Below are positions 11,549-22,778 of a stretch of 64,000 nucleotides of DNA, one piece after another (position 1 is the stretch's first letter; each line of letters opens with the position of its first letter). A model generated the notes under the pieces. It made no database searches and had not been told where the DNA came from. It was given only the letters and a program-made list of their open reading frames with translations. Source of the DNA: Trichoderma breve (lineage: Eukaryota > Ascomycota > Sordariomycetes > Hypocreales > Hypocreaceae); the NCBI RefSeq assembly GCF_028502605.1, contig NC_079233.1, positions 4,092,001 to 4,156,000 on the forward strand. The letters are read 5' to 3'. The position numbers and the translations under genes are program-made.

Positions 11549-12199
11549 ATGTTTCGTTCACGGATACGCAGCCGACTACTAGAGCGCTACGAGAGGCAAG
11601 TCTGCGAAAAACTCTACCAGCGGACGAACAATGCCTCCGAGCGGAGCTTTGCCTCGGCGCAGGCATCGACGAGAGGATATGCGACGACGAGCAAGAGCTC
11701 AACGAATACCAATGCCAATGCCTCGAAAGCGGTGAATAAATCTGCACCTGGATCGACGTCTTCCCCACGGATATCTTCCTCCACGACAACGACATCTGCG
11801 ACAGGAACAGTAGCGGCAGAAGCGGGAGCAGGATCGGGGTCTTCAGCGGCAGCCCTACGAACAGCCGAGGCGCGAGACTCTGCGCTGCGAGCGGCGCGCA
11901 TGCGACGGCTCGCGCAGCAGCAGGATAGATTGGCGGAGGAAGCGAAGAAGAAGGAGGAGAAGAGGGAGTATAAGAGGAGGTACGATACGGCGGCGAGGAA
12001 GTGGGTTTCGACGATTATTGCGTTGCCGATATTGCTTGTTACGAGTTATTACCTTTTTGACAGACGTGAGTTTTTTTCTTGGTTTCTTTTCTTTTTTTCT
12101 CTTCTTTTTCTTTTTTTGTGTTTGATGACTGACTGGGGGTTATTAGTTGCGTTGAGGAATGAGCCGAAGAGTTTGGAAAAGTATCGGGAGAAGAAGTGA
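11549..12199 (+). CDS. Small single-TM protein, probably mitochondrial
   Basis: Two exons, 11549-12065 and 12147-12199, give 189 aa. The intron (81 bp, GTGAGT, very T-rich, CTGACTGACT branch region) is a multiple of three, so an unspliced reading also stays open but inserts a run of Phe/Leu. The N-terminus (MFRSRIRSRLLERYERQ) is Arg-rich, lacks acidic residues until Glu12, and suits a mitochondrial presequence. A low-complexity Ser/Thr/Ala stretch follows, then a charged helix (about 105-150), one TM segment (about 152-168, ending SYYLF) and a short basic tail. Family not recognised. Its position right after Spt5 and convergent with the acyl-CoA ligase says nothing about its role. Confidence 0.65.
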   Translation: MFRSRIRSRLLERYERQVCEKLYQRTNNASERSFASAQASTRGYATTSKSSTNTNANASKAVNKSAPGSTSSPRISSSTTTTSATGTVAAEAGAGSGSSAAALRTAEARDSALRAARMRRLAQQQDRLAEEAKKKEEKREYKRRYDTAARKWVSTIIALPILLVTSYYLFDRREFFSWFLFFFSLLFLFLCLMTDWGLLVALRNEPKSLEKYREKK

Positions 12200-12520
12200 G
12201 GGTTTTTGGGGGGGTTGAGATGTTAATACTCTGGAAACAGTTGTATGGAACTGTCTTCAGGGCTCATCATTGATAAAGCTTTCGACCGGCTTGGAGTTTG
12301 AGCCTGTATAACTACTTATGTTTACCGATCATTGAGCAAAGCATATGACTTGGGCTGGATAGATTGCTTTTGCATATGCAAGGCGTTGTATATATTACTA
12401 CATGTACTGGGTATTGAGAACAGCGACAGGAGCATTGATTCTTATAAAAGAACCTCTTATCTATATATGTATCCAATATCCAAGGAAAGATGTCATTATA
12501 AATATGCAAAGAAAAAGAGT
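12200..12520. other. Convergent intergenic spacer
   Basis: 321 bp, AT-rich, between two convergent stops; only 3' flanks are expected. Confidence 0.5.
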
Positions 12521-14416
12521 CTACAGCTTCGACCTCACAGGCGCCGTCCCATTCTTCAGCATCTCCTCGGCATCCCTCTTGGACCACTGCTTCATCAGCT
12601 TGCGGATGATCTTGCCGCTGGCCAGCTTGGGCACCTCGTCGATGAAGGTGACGCCGCCGACCAGCCGCTTGTGCTTTGCGACGCGCGTGGCGGTCCAGTC
12701 CTGGATGTCCTTGGGCGTGACTTTGCCCTTTGAGGAGGGCTGGATGACGACGTATGCGCGTGGCCACTCCTCTTCGTCGCTGTTGAGGGTTTCGGTTAGT
12801 ACCTCGACATACGGGAGATTGTAGTTTCTTCTTCTTTTTTGTAACGTACAATTTGATTTCGACAACTGCTGCGTCGGCGACGTGCTCGTTTTCTAGAAGC
12901 ACAGCCTCAAGTTCAGCCGGGGCGACCTGTAGGCCGTTGACCTTGATGAGCTCCTGTATGTCAACCCCGTTAGCAACCAAACGTGTATGTTCTCAGAATT
13001 ATGCAACCGACCTTTTTTCGATCCACAATGGCAAACATGCCTTTGCTATCACAAACGGCAATATCACCAGTTCTAAACCAACCGTCCTTGTCTAGACTCT
13101 CTCGGGTCGCCGCCTCGTTCCTCCAATATCCCAAACACACGTTGGGCCCTCTGATGAAGAGCTCACCAGGAGTTCCCACGCCAACCTCCTTGCCATCATC
13201 ATCGAGCAGCTTGAACTCGCAGTTGGGAAGCAATCTGCCCACCGACCCGCCGCTGTCACCCTCTAGACCCTCGGCGAAGCTGATGCCGGTGCAAGTCAGC
13301 TCCGTCATGCCATAGCCCTGCGTGATGCGAATGTTGAACTTTTTCTCGCACGTCTCCTGCAGCTCTCTGGACAGAGGCGCGGCGCCGCATGTGATGTGCC
13401 GCACGCTGGAGAGGTCGTAACGCACGGTCTCGGGGCGCTTGGCGAGCATGACGACGATGGGCGGCGCAATCTGCAGCTGGGTAATTTTGTAGCGCTGGAT
13501 GGTGGCTAGGAAGTCCTCATAGTGGAACTTGGACATGATGTAGATGGGCGTCAGCGTCTTGCCGGCGAGCAGACAGGCGTAGAGCTGGCCATAGGCGTGG
13601 TACAGCGGCAGCAGGCCGACCCAGCGGTTGCGCGGCATGAGATCCCATTCGGGGTGTCTGTGGACGTGGCGGAGGTGGTTGACCTGCTCGACATTGGCAA
13701 TGAGGCTGGAGTGAGGCACGCAGACGCCCTTGGGAAGGCCTGTCGTGCCGGAGCTGAAGTTGATGGTGGCGACGGTGTTTCGAGCCTCGGCTGGGGTGAA
13801 CTCGGGCCATTGCCATTTGAAGGCGTCCTGGTGAGAGGCGAGCATGGATCGCCAGTCGGGGATGCCGTCTTGGACGGGGGTTTCCTCGTCGGAGAACTGG
13901 AAGATGCGGCTCTTGGGGATGCCGACCTTTGATGCGGCTTCAAGGACTTTGGCGAGGACGCTGGGGTGAGCGAGGACGGCCTTCGCCTCTGTGTTTCCGA
14001 GCTGGTAGCTCAGCTCTGTGATGCCGTGAAAGAGTATTGAATTAGCTGTCTGATACCTCTACTCTCTTATATATGTGGGTGATATATGAGAACAACATAC
14101 CCTGAACCGTAAAGACTGGATTGGCACCGCTAAAGATGTAGCCCGAGCCCGTCAGCCCCAGATACGCAACGGGCACAAAGATGTGGTTTGGCGAGCACAT
14201 CATGACCACGTCTCCCCTCTTCAGGCCCATCCGCTGCAAACCAAGGCCTAGACGCCGGATCCATTGCACCAGCTGATGCGGCGAGAGATTCTTGCTGGGA
14301 TCCTTGGCGTTGTGCCAGATGGGCTCGTGGGAGAGTGTGGATCCATTGCCGAAGAGATAGGTCAAGAGATTGGTTTGGGGGATGTCGAGATGTTCGTATA
14401 AAGATTTGAACGGCAT
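12521..14416 (-). CDS. 4-coumarate-CoA ligase-like acyl-CoA synthetase, peroxisomal
   Basis: Four exons on the minus strand, 14416-14101, 14045-13012, 12953-12850 and 12779-12521, give 570 aa. Intron 3 carries a perfect TACTAAC branch site; intron 2 has an unusual GTCGGT donor. The protein has the ANL-superfamily signatures: P-loop SSGTTGLPKG (203-212), QGYGMTELT, FRTGDIA, the hinge VDRKKELIKVNG, and the catalytic lysine in the C-terminal KLASGKIIRK. It activates a carboxylic acid (aryl- or fatty-type) with ATP to the acyl-AMP and then the CoA thioester; the exact acid cannot be read from sequence. The last three residues are SKL, a canonical PTS1 signal, so it should act in peroxisomes. A short-chain dehydrogenase lies next upstream on the same strand. 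Confidence 0.93.
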
Positions 14417-15529
14417 TTTGAGAGAGTGAGGCGGAGGATGGACGGGATGAGATGTGTGGTGTAAAGAGAGAGAGAGAGAGAGGGTGAAGGTGTAGGAAGG
14501 GCGCGATTGAGTTGAATCTCAACAAATCTACACACTAATAAAAAAAAATAGAACAAGGATTCCCACTGGTGGGACTATCTTCAATGGGTTGCCCGACCCT
14601 CTTAAAAGGTTCTGAGGCGATCGTCAACTTCCCCCTCAACAAAGGGACGCCAACCCGCGGGAAGATGCACCGCAACCGAGGCTTCGCTTCCTTCTAGACG
14701 GTTATTTTTTAACCAGAGGCGAAGAGGTAACCCCTGTCAGATCTAGTTTTTGGCCACAGCAATTGGCTGCACGGTGACCATGCTGGCTAAAGTGGGAACC
14801 TGAAAAAGCTGGGGTAAGACTAGGACGGAAATAGTGAAGAAGGGGAATAACAAGAAATAAAGAAAAAAAGAGGAAAAAGAAAAGATCTAGTGCAACTGAT
14901 GATAAGTGATGTTGTTATATAACTTTATAATTTTTATCTTGTCTTTTTTTACTTCTTCTTTCAGTCTTTCTCACTCTCTCGGGGAGCGGCTATTCGTGTC
15001 CGAATGTCCGCAACAGGATTCGGAGAGCATGGGGGAACGTGGGGCTGTTCCGGAGAGAAGAGGGGAAAGCGAGAGTCATGGATTGGTCGGCGAGACGGTT
15101 GGAGAGACGGTTGGAGAGATTTTTACCAAGGTAAAGGCAAGGGATTGAGCCTTTATACAACTCTTGAAGAAACATCACCTTTGTCTGATATCTGACTGTA
15201 GCGGCGTCAGCGGGCACTGGCCATAATAGGAAATTCCCTCTGCGACGGGTAAGGGATTACTAGGACTTGAGAGGTAACGAACGCCAAAAGTCAATTCGGT
15301 GAGATGAGATCAGCGTTCATCCATTAAGAGAGATGGATTTTTATATACCCAACTAGGCATGTTGATGTCCTATGTACTATACTAGCATATGCATGTATAA
15401 TCCCATTCCTGAATCCTAGGTACAGTCCACATCAAGTTAGGTAGGTAGGGATTAATTTCATCGAATGTCGCCTATGAGAGCCCATCTTGTACTTTGAAAC
15501 CACAAACTGGCAATATATAAATAATACCC
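14417..15529. other. Intergenic, promoter side of the acyl-CoA ligase
   Basis: Holds the ligase promoter and the 3' flank of the dehydrogenase. A (GA)n tract sits at about 14465-14482 in the ligase leader. A perfect 12-bp unit GAGACGGTTGGA is repeated twice at 15092-15115. 14830-14960 is A- then T-rich. No gene supported. Confidence 0.5.
14465..14482. repeat. (GA)n microsatellite
   Basis: Uninterrupted alternating AG run in the 5' leader of the acyl-CoA ligase gene (CT-rich on the transcribed sense strand). Confidence 0.85.
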
Positions 15530-16579
15530 TCACACGCAGCTATATCCACCGTCAACCGCTAACCCAAAGCCATTAACAAAGCTGCTCAGTGACGACGCCA
15601 GAAACACAATGCCGTCGGCAATCTCTTCGGGCTGACCTAACCTGCGCAGGGGCGTCTCCTTAACATGCGCATGTAGCGGGTGGTTCTCAATCTTACTCCA
15701 GGCATCGCCACCCATCATGGGCGTCTCGATGTAGCCGGGGCAGATGGCGTTGATGCGGATGTTGGAGCCCGAGTACGCAACGGCGTCGGCTCTGGTGATA
15801 CCAATGACACCTGTGTTTTTTTATCTAACGTCAGCGGATCATCAAATCTTGGAGTGACTGATGAAGAGACTTACCGTGCTTGGCGGCGGCGTAGGCAGTG
15901 TAGTAGATGGGATAAAGAGGCTTGATGAGGCCGTACAGCGATGATACGTTGATGATGGCGCCCCGTCCTCGTCGTGGGCCGAGATCTCTGCCATAAAAGT
16001 CAGCAAACGAAATAATCAACCATAGGATCAAACTTGGGTTCACTCACTCTTGGTCTTTCATGATACGGAGCTCTTCTGTCTGGCAGAAATGAACGCCGCT
16101 CAGGTTGATGCTGAGGACTTTACTCCAGTTCGCCTCATCCAGCTCGTGCACTTTTCCCTCCTTGCCCGTGATACCGGCGTTGTTGACGGCAACATCCAGC
16201 CGGCCGAACCGCGCTACGATTTGCGCCAGCACGCTCTTGACTTGCTCGGACTTGCTGACGTCGAGTTCCAGGGCCATGACCTCGACGCCGGGCCATTGGT
16301 TGCGGATATTGGCTGCTACGGCGTCGAGGCCTTGGACGTTGACGTCTGTGATGGCTAGTTTGGTGATGCCGTATTTGGCAAAGGCGTAGGCTGTGTGTTC
16401 TCCAATGCCTGTGAAATATCACATGTGATAAGTTAGAGTGGTTTCTACTAGGATGAAGCAATAGCTGGGTACGTATGTATTGTGGGAGTATGGTGTGGAT
16501 GATGCTTTGGGGCTTCGCATGAAAACTTACCAGAGGCAGCACCCGTCACAAAAGCTGAGCCTTCCAGTAGCGATGCCAT
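15530..16579 (-). CDS. Short-chain dehydrogenase/reductase
   Basis: Four exons, 16579-16531, 16408-16048, 15987-15875 and 15810-15530, give 267 aa, the usual length of a classical SDR. The glycine motif TGAASGIG (12-19) is split by intron 1. Other signatures are NNAG (92-95), the catalytic serine in NVSS (about 152-153), the catalytic pair Y169/K173 in YAAAK, and CPGYIETPM after it. An Asp (ITDVN, residue 38) at the end of the second strand suggests NAD rather than NADP. The C-terminal FVNGFGLAVDGGYS is typical of the FabG-like group. The substrate is unknown. It lies behind the peroxisomal acyl-CoA ligase on the same strand but ends in SCV, so it has no peroxisomal signal of its own. Confidence 0.92.
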
Positions 16580-17691
16580 TGTGGAACTGATATTGACGCA
16601 GATTCAAAACTGATGTAAGGAAGAGAAAGATATCATAGAAGGATGAGAGACAAGGTGAAGGGCGAAATGGACAAGTTGTTTGGTGGTTTTATAGATTACC
16701 TCAAGCAAAGGTGGAACAGCATACAACACACAGAAACAGACAACCCGCAGATATACGCAACACACTAGGCCCATCTAGCATGGTAATCAATTCTCTTCAA
16801 GAGTGCGGACATTTGTTTTGCAGTCTTACCTTGTCCACGGCGATTTGAGTTAAACCCTCTCTATCCACTGAGGTTGGCCAATATCATTGACCTAGACACG
16901 TCACCCAGTCCGAATCCAACCTCGTATCATAATAATCAATATACATGAAGGATTTGAATAAGATGACATGCATTTCCGAGTGCCGGTTTGGCATGTAGAA
17001 CGCATTTCGTTGCAGTATAAATGGATCAGCCGGGCCGCTCTACTCCGCGGCTTCAGCATCGGTTCCACTCTTGACGACCAAAAAAGCGACATATAGATCG
17101 GAGTCAGCAAGCGTGTATTAATTATCGATAAAATAATGTTATTCAATAGACTGTCTTTGTTGAAAATGAGAGTATTGCATGATATCGTTGAGAAACATGG
17201 TCGGATAGGGTTATGGCTGTTGAATGGAACAGCGAGTTATCAACCGGCGCGTTCTGTTAGTCAGTTGCAACACGTTGCTGAATACTCACTCACTGCCTTA
17301 CAGGTATGCAAGTTTCGAGTTGAATAATAAACCACATCCAGAGTATCAATCTGAATGCTTGGATAGTCAATCTCATTATACGTAGTGGTCACGGTCGAAA
17401 GAGTAACAGAAGTTACATGGACAGAGGCAAGTGTTTGGTTCATAGGTATTTATATTGATTGACCTGGCTTCGCTAATAAAGACGAAGTGCATGCAGGCAT
17501 CTGAGTTATATCATAAGGATACAAAATGAGCAGACCAACGCCACGGCGAGCCCGTGATTTCACAGGCTCAAGCCATCCCAAAACCACCCGTTGATCCAAT
17601 AGACCTTGGAAGCAACAATGACATCAACACAGAACAAAGGGAAACATGAAGGCAAAGAAAGACATGATGTAATATGTCAAGTCAGGTCCAG
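16580..17691. other. Intergenic
   Basis: 1.1 kb: promoter of the dehydrogenase on the left, 3' flank of the small membrane protein on the right. Scattered ORFs of 60-80 codons show no coding character. Confidence 0.45.
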
Positions 17692-18030
17692 TTACTCGCT
17701 CGGCTTGGGCGGCTGGAAGCGCGCAATGGACTTCTGGATGCCCCTCTCCATGCCCTTGGCCATCTTCTCGAGCGGCAGCTTCTCGTCGAGCTTCTTCATG
17801 GCCTTTGCGATGGGCGGCTCAATGCGCTGGGCGGTGCGCTCGGCGGGGGAGCTGAAGTAGTTGATGTTGCGCTCCCAGCGAGGCGCCCACTTGTTGGTCT
17901 GGCGCTGCAGCCTCTCTTCGGCGCCGGGCATGGCCATGTAGAGGGGGGCCAGGACGCCGACGCCGGCGGCGCTGATGCAGAAGATTTCGGTGGGCTTGGC
18001 CTTGGGGAGACGGGGGACGCGAGGAGCCAT
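17692..18030 (-). CDS. Small conserved-looking single-TM protein
   Basis: Single exon of 112 aa. The MAPRVPRLPKAKPTE start (18030) is chosen over a Met 30 codons upstream: the extension would be Thr/Ile-rich leader-like sequence and the first residues from here are basic and compact. One hydrophobic segment lies at about residues 15-34 (TEIFCISAAGVGVLAPLYMA), followed by a charged helical tail rich in Arg/Lys/Glu with KxxxKLDEKLPLEK. This layout (basic N-terminus, TM, helical tail) fits small mitochondrial inner-membrane proteins, but I do not recognise the family. Strong GC3 bias over the whole frame supports it as real. Confidence 0.65.
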   Translation of the reverse strand: MAPRVPRLPKAKPTEIFCISAAGVGVLAPLYMAMPGAEERLQRQTNKWAPRWERNINYFSSPAERTAQRIEPPIAKAMKKLDEKLPLEKMAKGMERGIQKSIARFQPPKPSE

Positions 18031-20194
18031 GATGATGATTGATGTGGTGTTGATGAAGATGTGTGAGAGTGTTGTTGGAGTTTGTTTCGCACGGGTTCTG
18101 ATGATGGAATCAAGAACCAAAACAGACTGTTATTTAAGAATCTATCGATGCCAGGTCAGTATTGTCTGCGACGATATCAAGATTGAAACAATGATGAAGA
18201 AAAGCATACCTGTTTGCAGTGTTTGTTGATGGAAATGGATGATGGCGATGATGATGATGCAGAAGGATCAATGAGGCCAGACACACACAAACCCCCTCCC
18301 TTCCGTCCCTTATATACCCCGGACTGAATCAACTGCGGGTGCCCAATCGCTTCTCCCCCTCAACCAGGGATGACACCACCCTCACGCGGCCAGAGACAAG
18401 GCAAATACGCCGAGTACGGGGTGGCCAAGTCGACAGCGGGCGGGGTAGACTTGAAGTGACATGGCTGACAGTAAGAAGTAAAGTATCTGCAAGCCTCCGG
18501 AGGTACCAGTTTCGCTTGCATTTGGGTTGCGTTGGATGGGAACCAAAGTTCGTGCGGAGAAGGGCTTGGGGGTGCTTGTGAGTGTGCAGCATTAGCTGAG
18601 TGTCGCTGGAGTGCAGGTCTTTGGCAGCGACGGAGTGTATGAGACAGTACACGCTGGCTGTTAATGCAGTACATACAGTACAGTGTTGCGTCTCATCGGC
18701 TACATCATCATCAGCTCTTCCATCTCCATCTCCCATTTGATCTCTCACAAATCAAGGCGAATGTAACAAGCCACCCCAGCCAGGCGGCCACCGCATGCAT
18801 CAATCGCACCACACCACACCACTCCTCGTTCCGTTTCTTCCAGGGTCGCAGCACGCATAATCCATCGCATCAGAGCCACGAACCATTCATCCGCCCCGTG
18901 CCTGGCGCATTACTCAAAACGGGCACATCGCGAGCCTCACTTTTCCCTCATCTTCTTCTTCAACACCATTTTCTCCTTCACATCGACTTCCATCTATTCC
19001 GGCACTTGGCATCAAATCGCCCATCTCAGGCCCCGCCCCCAGACAGACGCTACTTTGGCTCGATGGATTCGATGGACTCTGGCCCACTGCCTCGGCCCAC
19101 TTCCCCAGACGGCACAACGATCCCTATTGCTGCTTCGTCTCCACCAACCGAGTCCTGCTGTTGTCCCCCTTTTCCCTTTTCCCTTCGTCTCTGTCGCCCT
19201 CTGCCTGTCAGGCCCTCTTACTAACGCGTACTCGTACTAGTAATACGGATACTTTGGCTGGCATCGTTGGTGCTCACCGAGAGAAGCGGAGTCGCTCTGC
19301 GCTCACCGTCGTCGCCGAGACAGACAGATGTCTACAGTGAAGCACATCTCCCCAAGTATGCAGGAGAGCGTCATAATGTTTCCAAACCTTGTGCACCCTC
19401 TGCACCAAGGAGATTTGCACAAGCGAAAACCGCAGCTTACTCGAGCAATCAAGCTGCTGTGCCACCCAAATTCACAGCTGCAGGCCGTATTTACCCCTCA
19501 GGCATCCCAACCCGTCGCGCCACTCGTCATCCCATCAGCACGTTCACATTGGCTGAGCATCTTACACTAGGCCGAGTCCAGGCCATTTGCCTGAATTGCC
19601 TTGCTGCCCCCCAGAGTTTCGCCCGTTGCTGGTGGCGACATGGTTGGTGAGAGACGCCCATGTGATTGGGCCAGCAGCGCTGTCGCGTGTACCGCCTGGT
19701 CGAGTACAGGGTACTGAAGGTTACATTGCCTGCCGAATTCAGCATGTACCTCGCGTGCCAGCAATGTACTCATTTGCCTTGGCTCATTGTCCATTTTCCA
19801 TTGTTGAATTTGCACGTGCAAAAATCAATAGGTTGTTTTGAACTCGTCGAGAAGCTGTTTGCCTACGGGGTACACTCCGTCCGGTTTATCCAACCAGATT
19901 GTGCGAAGTGGCTGCGTCTTCTCACAGCGCATAATTCCGTCGCAGAAAATGCAAGCTACTGTTAGGAATGTGCAATGGTAAGTTCCTGAGTACTAATGGA
20001 GGTTGAATTACTAATAGGGGAGTGGCTATTCCACATCCCTAGATGGAGTATCCTCAGTCGCATATACTATTCTCACATAACAGTGGATGCCTAGATACCT
20101 ACAGTATTACACTCTTTCGGCCAGCTCTTCGCCAGCATTATATCCTGAAAAGAAGGAGCTATAGCATATATGCATGCACCAGCACAAATCATCA
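18031..20194. other. Gene-poor intergenic region
   Basis: 2.2 kb. Short GATGAT runs at about 18030-18060 and 18235-18260 sit in the leader of the small gene. An open stretch of 186 codons at 18664-19224 is His/Pro/Ser-rich, has no recognisable domain and is probably chance. No supported gene. Confidence 0.4.
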
Positions 20195-21310
20195 TCACAA
20201 CAATCTTCGTCTCACCCCCCACCACCCGTCCTCTTGACCATCCTCAATGACATGTAGCAGAATGCTCAGCTTCATGTCGGCATCGAGTCCAGCCTGGCGC
20301 CGCTTCTCACTCTCTTCATTATACCTTTCGACTGCTTGAATGATAGCCATCTTGCTTCGTCTCGGCCCCAACCACTTAAGTGCGGCCCTACCCGAGAGAT
20401 ATGTGTCGTCCTCACATACCCCTTTGTAAGTGCCAGTGTGGAGGAACGCGTCGTTGCCATGCTCATGCTCGGGAGTTAGAGCTGTACTTTCCATCTCCAT
20501 GAATGATTCCAGAGTCGTCTCTTGCGATACATCTTGTGACACCTCTTGAGATGGGGCGTCCTGTGGATTGTCCTCTTCCGCGTCCTCATCCTCTGTATCC
20601 AGCATCTCATTCGTCGGACAGACAGTGTACAATTCCTTTAGCCCGCTGAACCACCGATGGATGGCATCTTGAGTCTCATGTATGTAACCTGGACCCCAGT
20701 CGAGGGCCAACTTTTGAACGTTATGCATCCAACTGGTCCTGGCCATCGCTTTCTCGTATGCATGAGGACGAACTGCTTTCCAGGATTGCAGACGAGTCCA
20801 GCTAATCATGCCAGTGCTTGGCCAACTGGCATAGAGGATGTCTCTGGCGGCCTTGTATCTCACGACACTGAGGGGGCTATAGGGACAACCCCGGAATGAG
20901 TTATAGCCCCATATGGTGATCTCATTGGGCAGGATATTCTCTAGGATCAAGGCTCGATGTGCTCGGCTGACAGAGACGGCAGCTCGAGCTGCAGCCGTTG
21001 ACGAGACGAGAGCAGGAGTAACCACTACCCTACCTTGATTCCGGGTCGTGACTCGTAAGACTCTGTGGGATCCGATGACCCTCTGCCATATATCTATAAG
21101 GAGTTCGGTAGGGAGGTTGTTGAATGACGGGACAAGTCTATTTTGCCCTGTCGACGCTAAGTTGTCGTGTGCCCTTTCTGGATTGAGACATATAGCGTAG
21201 TGACGAGGCGTAGGACCATGGTATCTAGTCAAGGGCGGTGCCCTGTCTGGATTGGGACAGACAGTGTGGCGGCGAGCCATAAGGCAGCGGCATCTAGACG
21301 GAGGCGCCAT
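20195..21310 (-). CDS. 2EXR (F-box-like) domain protein
   Basis: Single exon, 371 aa. Residues 63-78 (FNNLPTELLIDIWQRV) match the 2EXR motif, a fungal relative of the F-box start pattern FxxLPxELRxxIW. The text after it (SVSRAHRALIL, VVRYKAARDILYASW) continues in the way of this family, followed by an acidic linker at about 250-290 with DVSQE-type repeats. 2EXR proteins are abundant lineage-specific fungal proteins with no fixed biochemical role; an adaptor job is only inferred. Two partly similar motifs before the domain (RRHTVCPNPDRAP and PRHYAICLNPERAH) look like an internal duplication. The gene borders a repeat-bearing, AT-rich stretch, common for this family. Confidence 0.75.
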   Translation of the reverse strand: MAPPSRCRCLMARRHTVCPNPDRAPPLTRYHGPTPRHYAICLNPERAHDNLASTGQNRLVPSFNNLPTELLIDIWQRVIGSHRVLRVTTRNQGRVVVTPALVSSTAAARAAVSVSRAHRALILENILPNEITIWGYNSFRGCPYSPLSVVRYKAARDILYASWPSTGMISWTRLQSWKAVRPHAYEKAMARTSWMHNVQKLALDWGPGYIHETQDAIHRWFSGLKELYTVCPTNEMLDTEDEDAEEDNPQDAPSQEVSQDVSQETTLESFMEMESTALTPEHEHGNDAFLHTGTYKGVCEDDTYLSGRAALKWLGPRRSKMAIIQAVERYNEESEKRRQAGLDADMKLSILLHVIEDGQEDGWWGVRRRLL

Positions 21311-21847
21311 GGGGCATGAAGTGTTTGTGCTTTGTATGGTAATGAGAGTCAGAGAAGAGGACGATGAGAAAGGAGGGGAAGCACGGGGGAGACAAGATGA
21401 GCAAATATATAGGCCCCTATTACAATGTACATTTTCTGGAAAGTTTCGAGTCTATGGCAGTCTTATAGTTTACAACTGTTATGGTGAACGAAATCATTGC
21501 AACTATCTTGACTCACTTACAGCTTATAAACGCCATCCATACAGGCAACCTTATAGTTGCCACAAGGCTACACTTGCTTTTCTGTCTGCCAAGGTGGTTT
21601 TTTATGTCGGTTTTATTTTACTTGCCGGATCACTAACAGCGAGCAATTGCGCTGATGGCTTTGACAGAATTTTTCTGTAGAGGAAGCACCTTTTACTTTG
21701 TGTCTAGATGTTGTTGATGTATTTGTATTCACTACCGTCGTTTCTTTCTTGTCATGTGTGATATCACGGCCATATTTCTCCTAGATCTACAAGAGTGATC
21801 TATGAGAGTTTAAGACGCGGCTCTTTACATTATATGTACCATTGATG

Positions 21848-22226
21848 AGAATTCAGATACAGCTGGGTGCAGGACGCTGGACAACCCGCCTCGGATATTA
21901 AATACCCAGAAGCCACTCCACGTTTGACGGGGTGGACTATTTCGGAATCCGTATTGGAGATGTTAAGTTCACTTCTGCTAAGTTTGAACGGGCCCTCCCG
22001 CCGTGGAAGACTCCTTGTGCTCGACTCTCAGGGCCCCATGTCTACGTGAGTTTTGCTTTAACCAAAGTAGAGTCCAGTAAATAATTCAGATACGACCAAC
22101 AGACGCTAGACAGCCCGCGTGAAATACTAAGTACCTAAAGGCCATAGAGAAATCCATATGCTCGACTCTCTAGACACCTTGTGTACTTGAGTTTTGCTTT
22201 GACTAAAAATAGAGTCCAGTAAAATA
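21848..22226. repeat. Degenerate tandem duplication
   Basis: Two blocks recur in the same order. Block 1 (AATTCAGATAC.. GACGCT.GACA.CCCG) occurs at about 21849-21920 and 22084-22146. Block 2 (GCTCGACTCTC .. GAGTTTTGCTTT.A..AAA.. TAGAGTCCAGTAAA) occurs at about 22018-22082 and 22160-22224. The copies differ at scattered positions, several of them C/T or G/A transitions, and copy 1 has an insertion between the blocks. Confidence 0.75.
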
Positions 22227-22431
22227 AACTCGGAATCTGAGGGGGCTGAGAATAGCCTTTTTTCCCCTCGCCATCGCAAGTGCATATGATGGCATAAACA
22301 CCAGCAGCCAGATAGGGGAGAAGTATAATAAAGATAGACTCACTCCTCCAGATCCACAAGACAAGTTGGATACTTGTCCAGGCTGATTGGGAACTATCTT
22401 TGAGTAAGGATATGCGCTTTACTCTCGTAGT

Positions 22432-22465
22432 GTCTACGTAGATAGCAGGTAGATGCTATGTAGAC
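22432..22465. repeat. Imperfect inverted repeat
   Basis: GTCTACGTAGATAGCA is followed after a short spacer by TGCTATGTAGAC. The arms pair as GTCTAC..ATAGCA with a 4-nt GTAG bulge on the left arm. The 8-bp palindrome CTACGTAG recurs about 50 bp to the right. A hairpin or dimeric protein site is possible. Confidence 0.7.
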
Positions 22466-22778
22466 GCGATATACTTTGCCTCTACGTAGGCATATGGCAA
22501 TACTCCATCAAGAAATCTGCGCACAACGTATGAGCCTCCGCTGTCTCGTAATATTCCGAGCGATATTCTGGCTCAAGCTGGTGCCCACAGCTGGTATATG
22601 AACAGGAACGCCCCCTCGGTCCCATCAAATGGTCTTCATTCCATCTTCTTCCTTTCTGCGAACTGACTGCAACTGGAATAGTGCTGCAAACTTCTTTTCG
22701 TACACTACCTACTCAGGTACCTGCTCAGGTACTCAACAGTCGATCACATAAAACCACCTATTTCGTTAGCCTCGCAAA

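Larger units (their letters stand above)
21311..22778. other. Repeat-bearing intergenic region
   Basis: 1.5 kb of AT-rich DNA without a gene. It contains two diverged copies of a ~140-bp block (about 21848-22083 and 22083-22226) and an inverted repeat at 22432-22465, both listed separately. The last 100 bp are the probable leader of the gene at 22779. Confidence 0.5.

Noticed and set aside
12521..18030. Three leftward genes as a secondary-metabolite cluster
   Set aside because: No PKS, NRPS, terpene synthase, P450 or transporter nearby; a ligase and an SDR alone do not make a cluster.
18664..19224. 186-codon open frame in the gene-poor region
   Set aside because: His/Ser/Pro-rich, no domain, no good start context, overlapped by other open frames of similar length.
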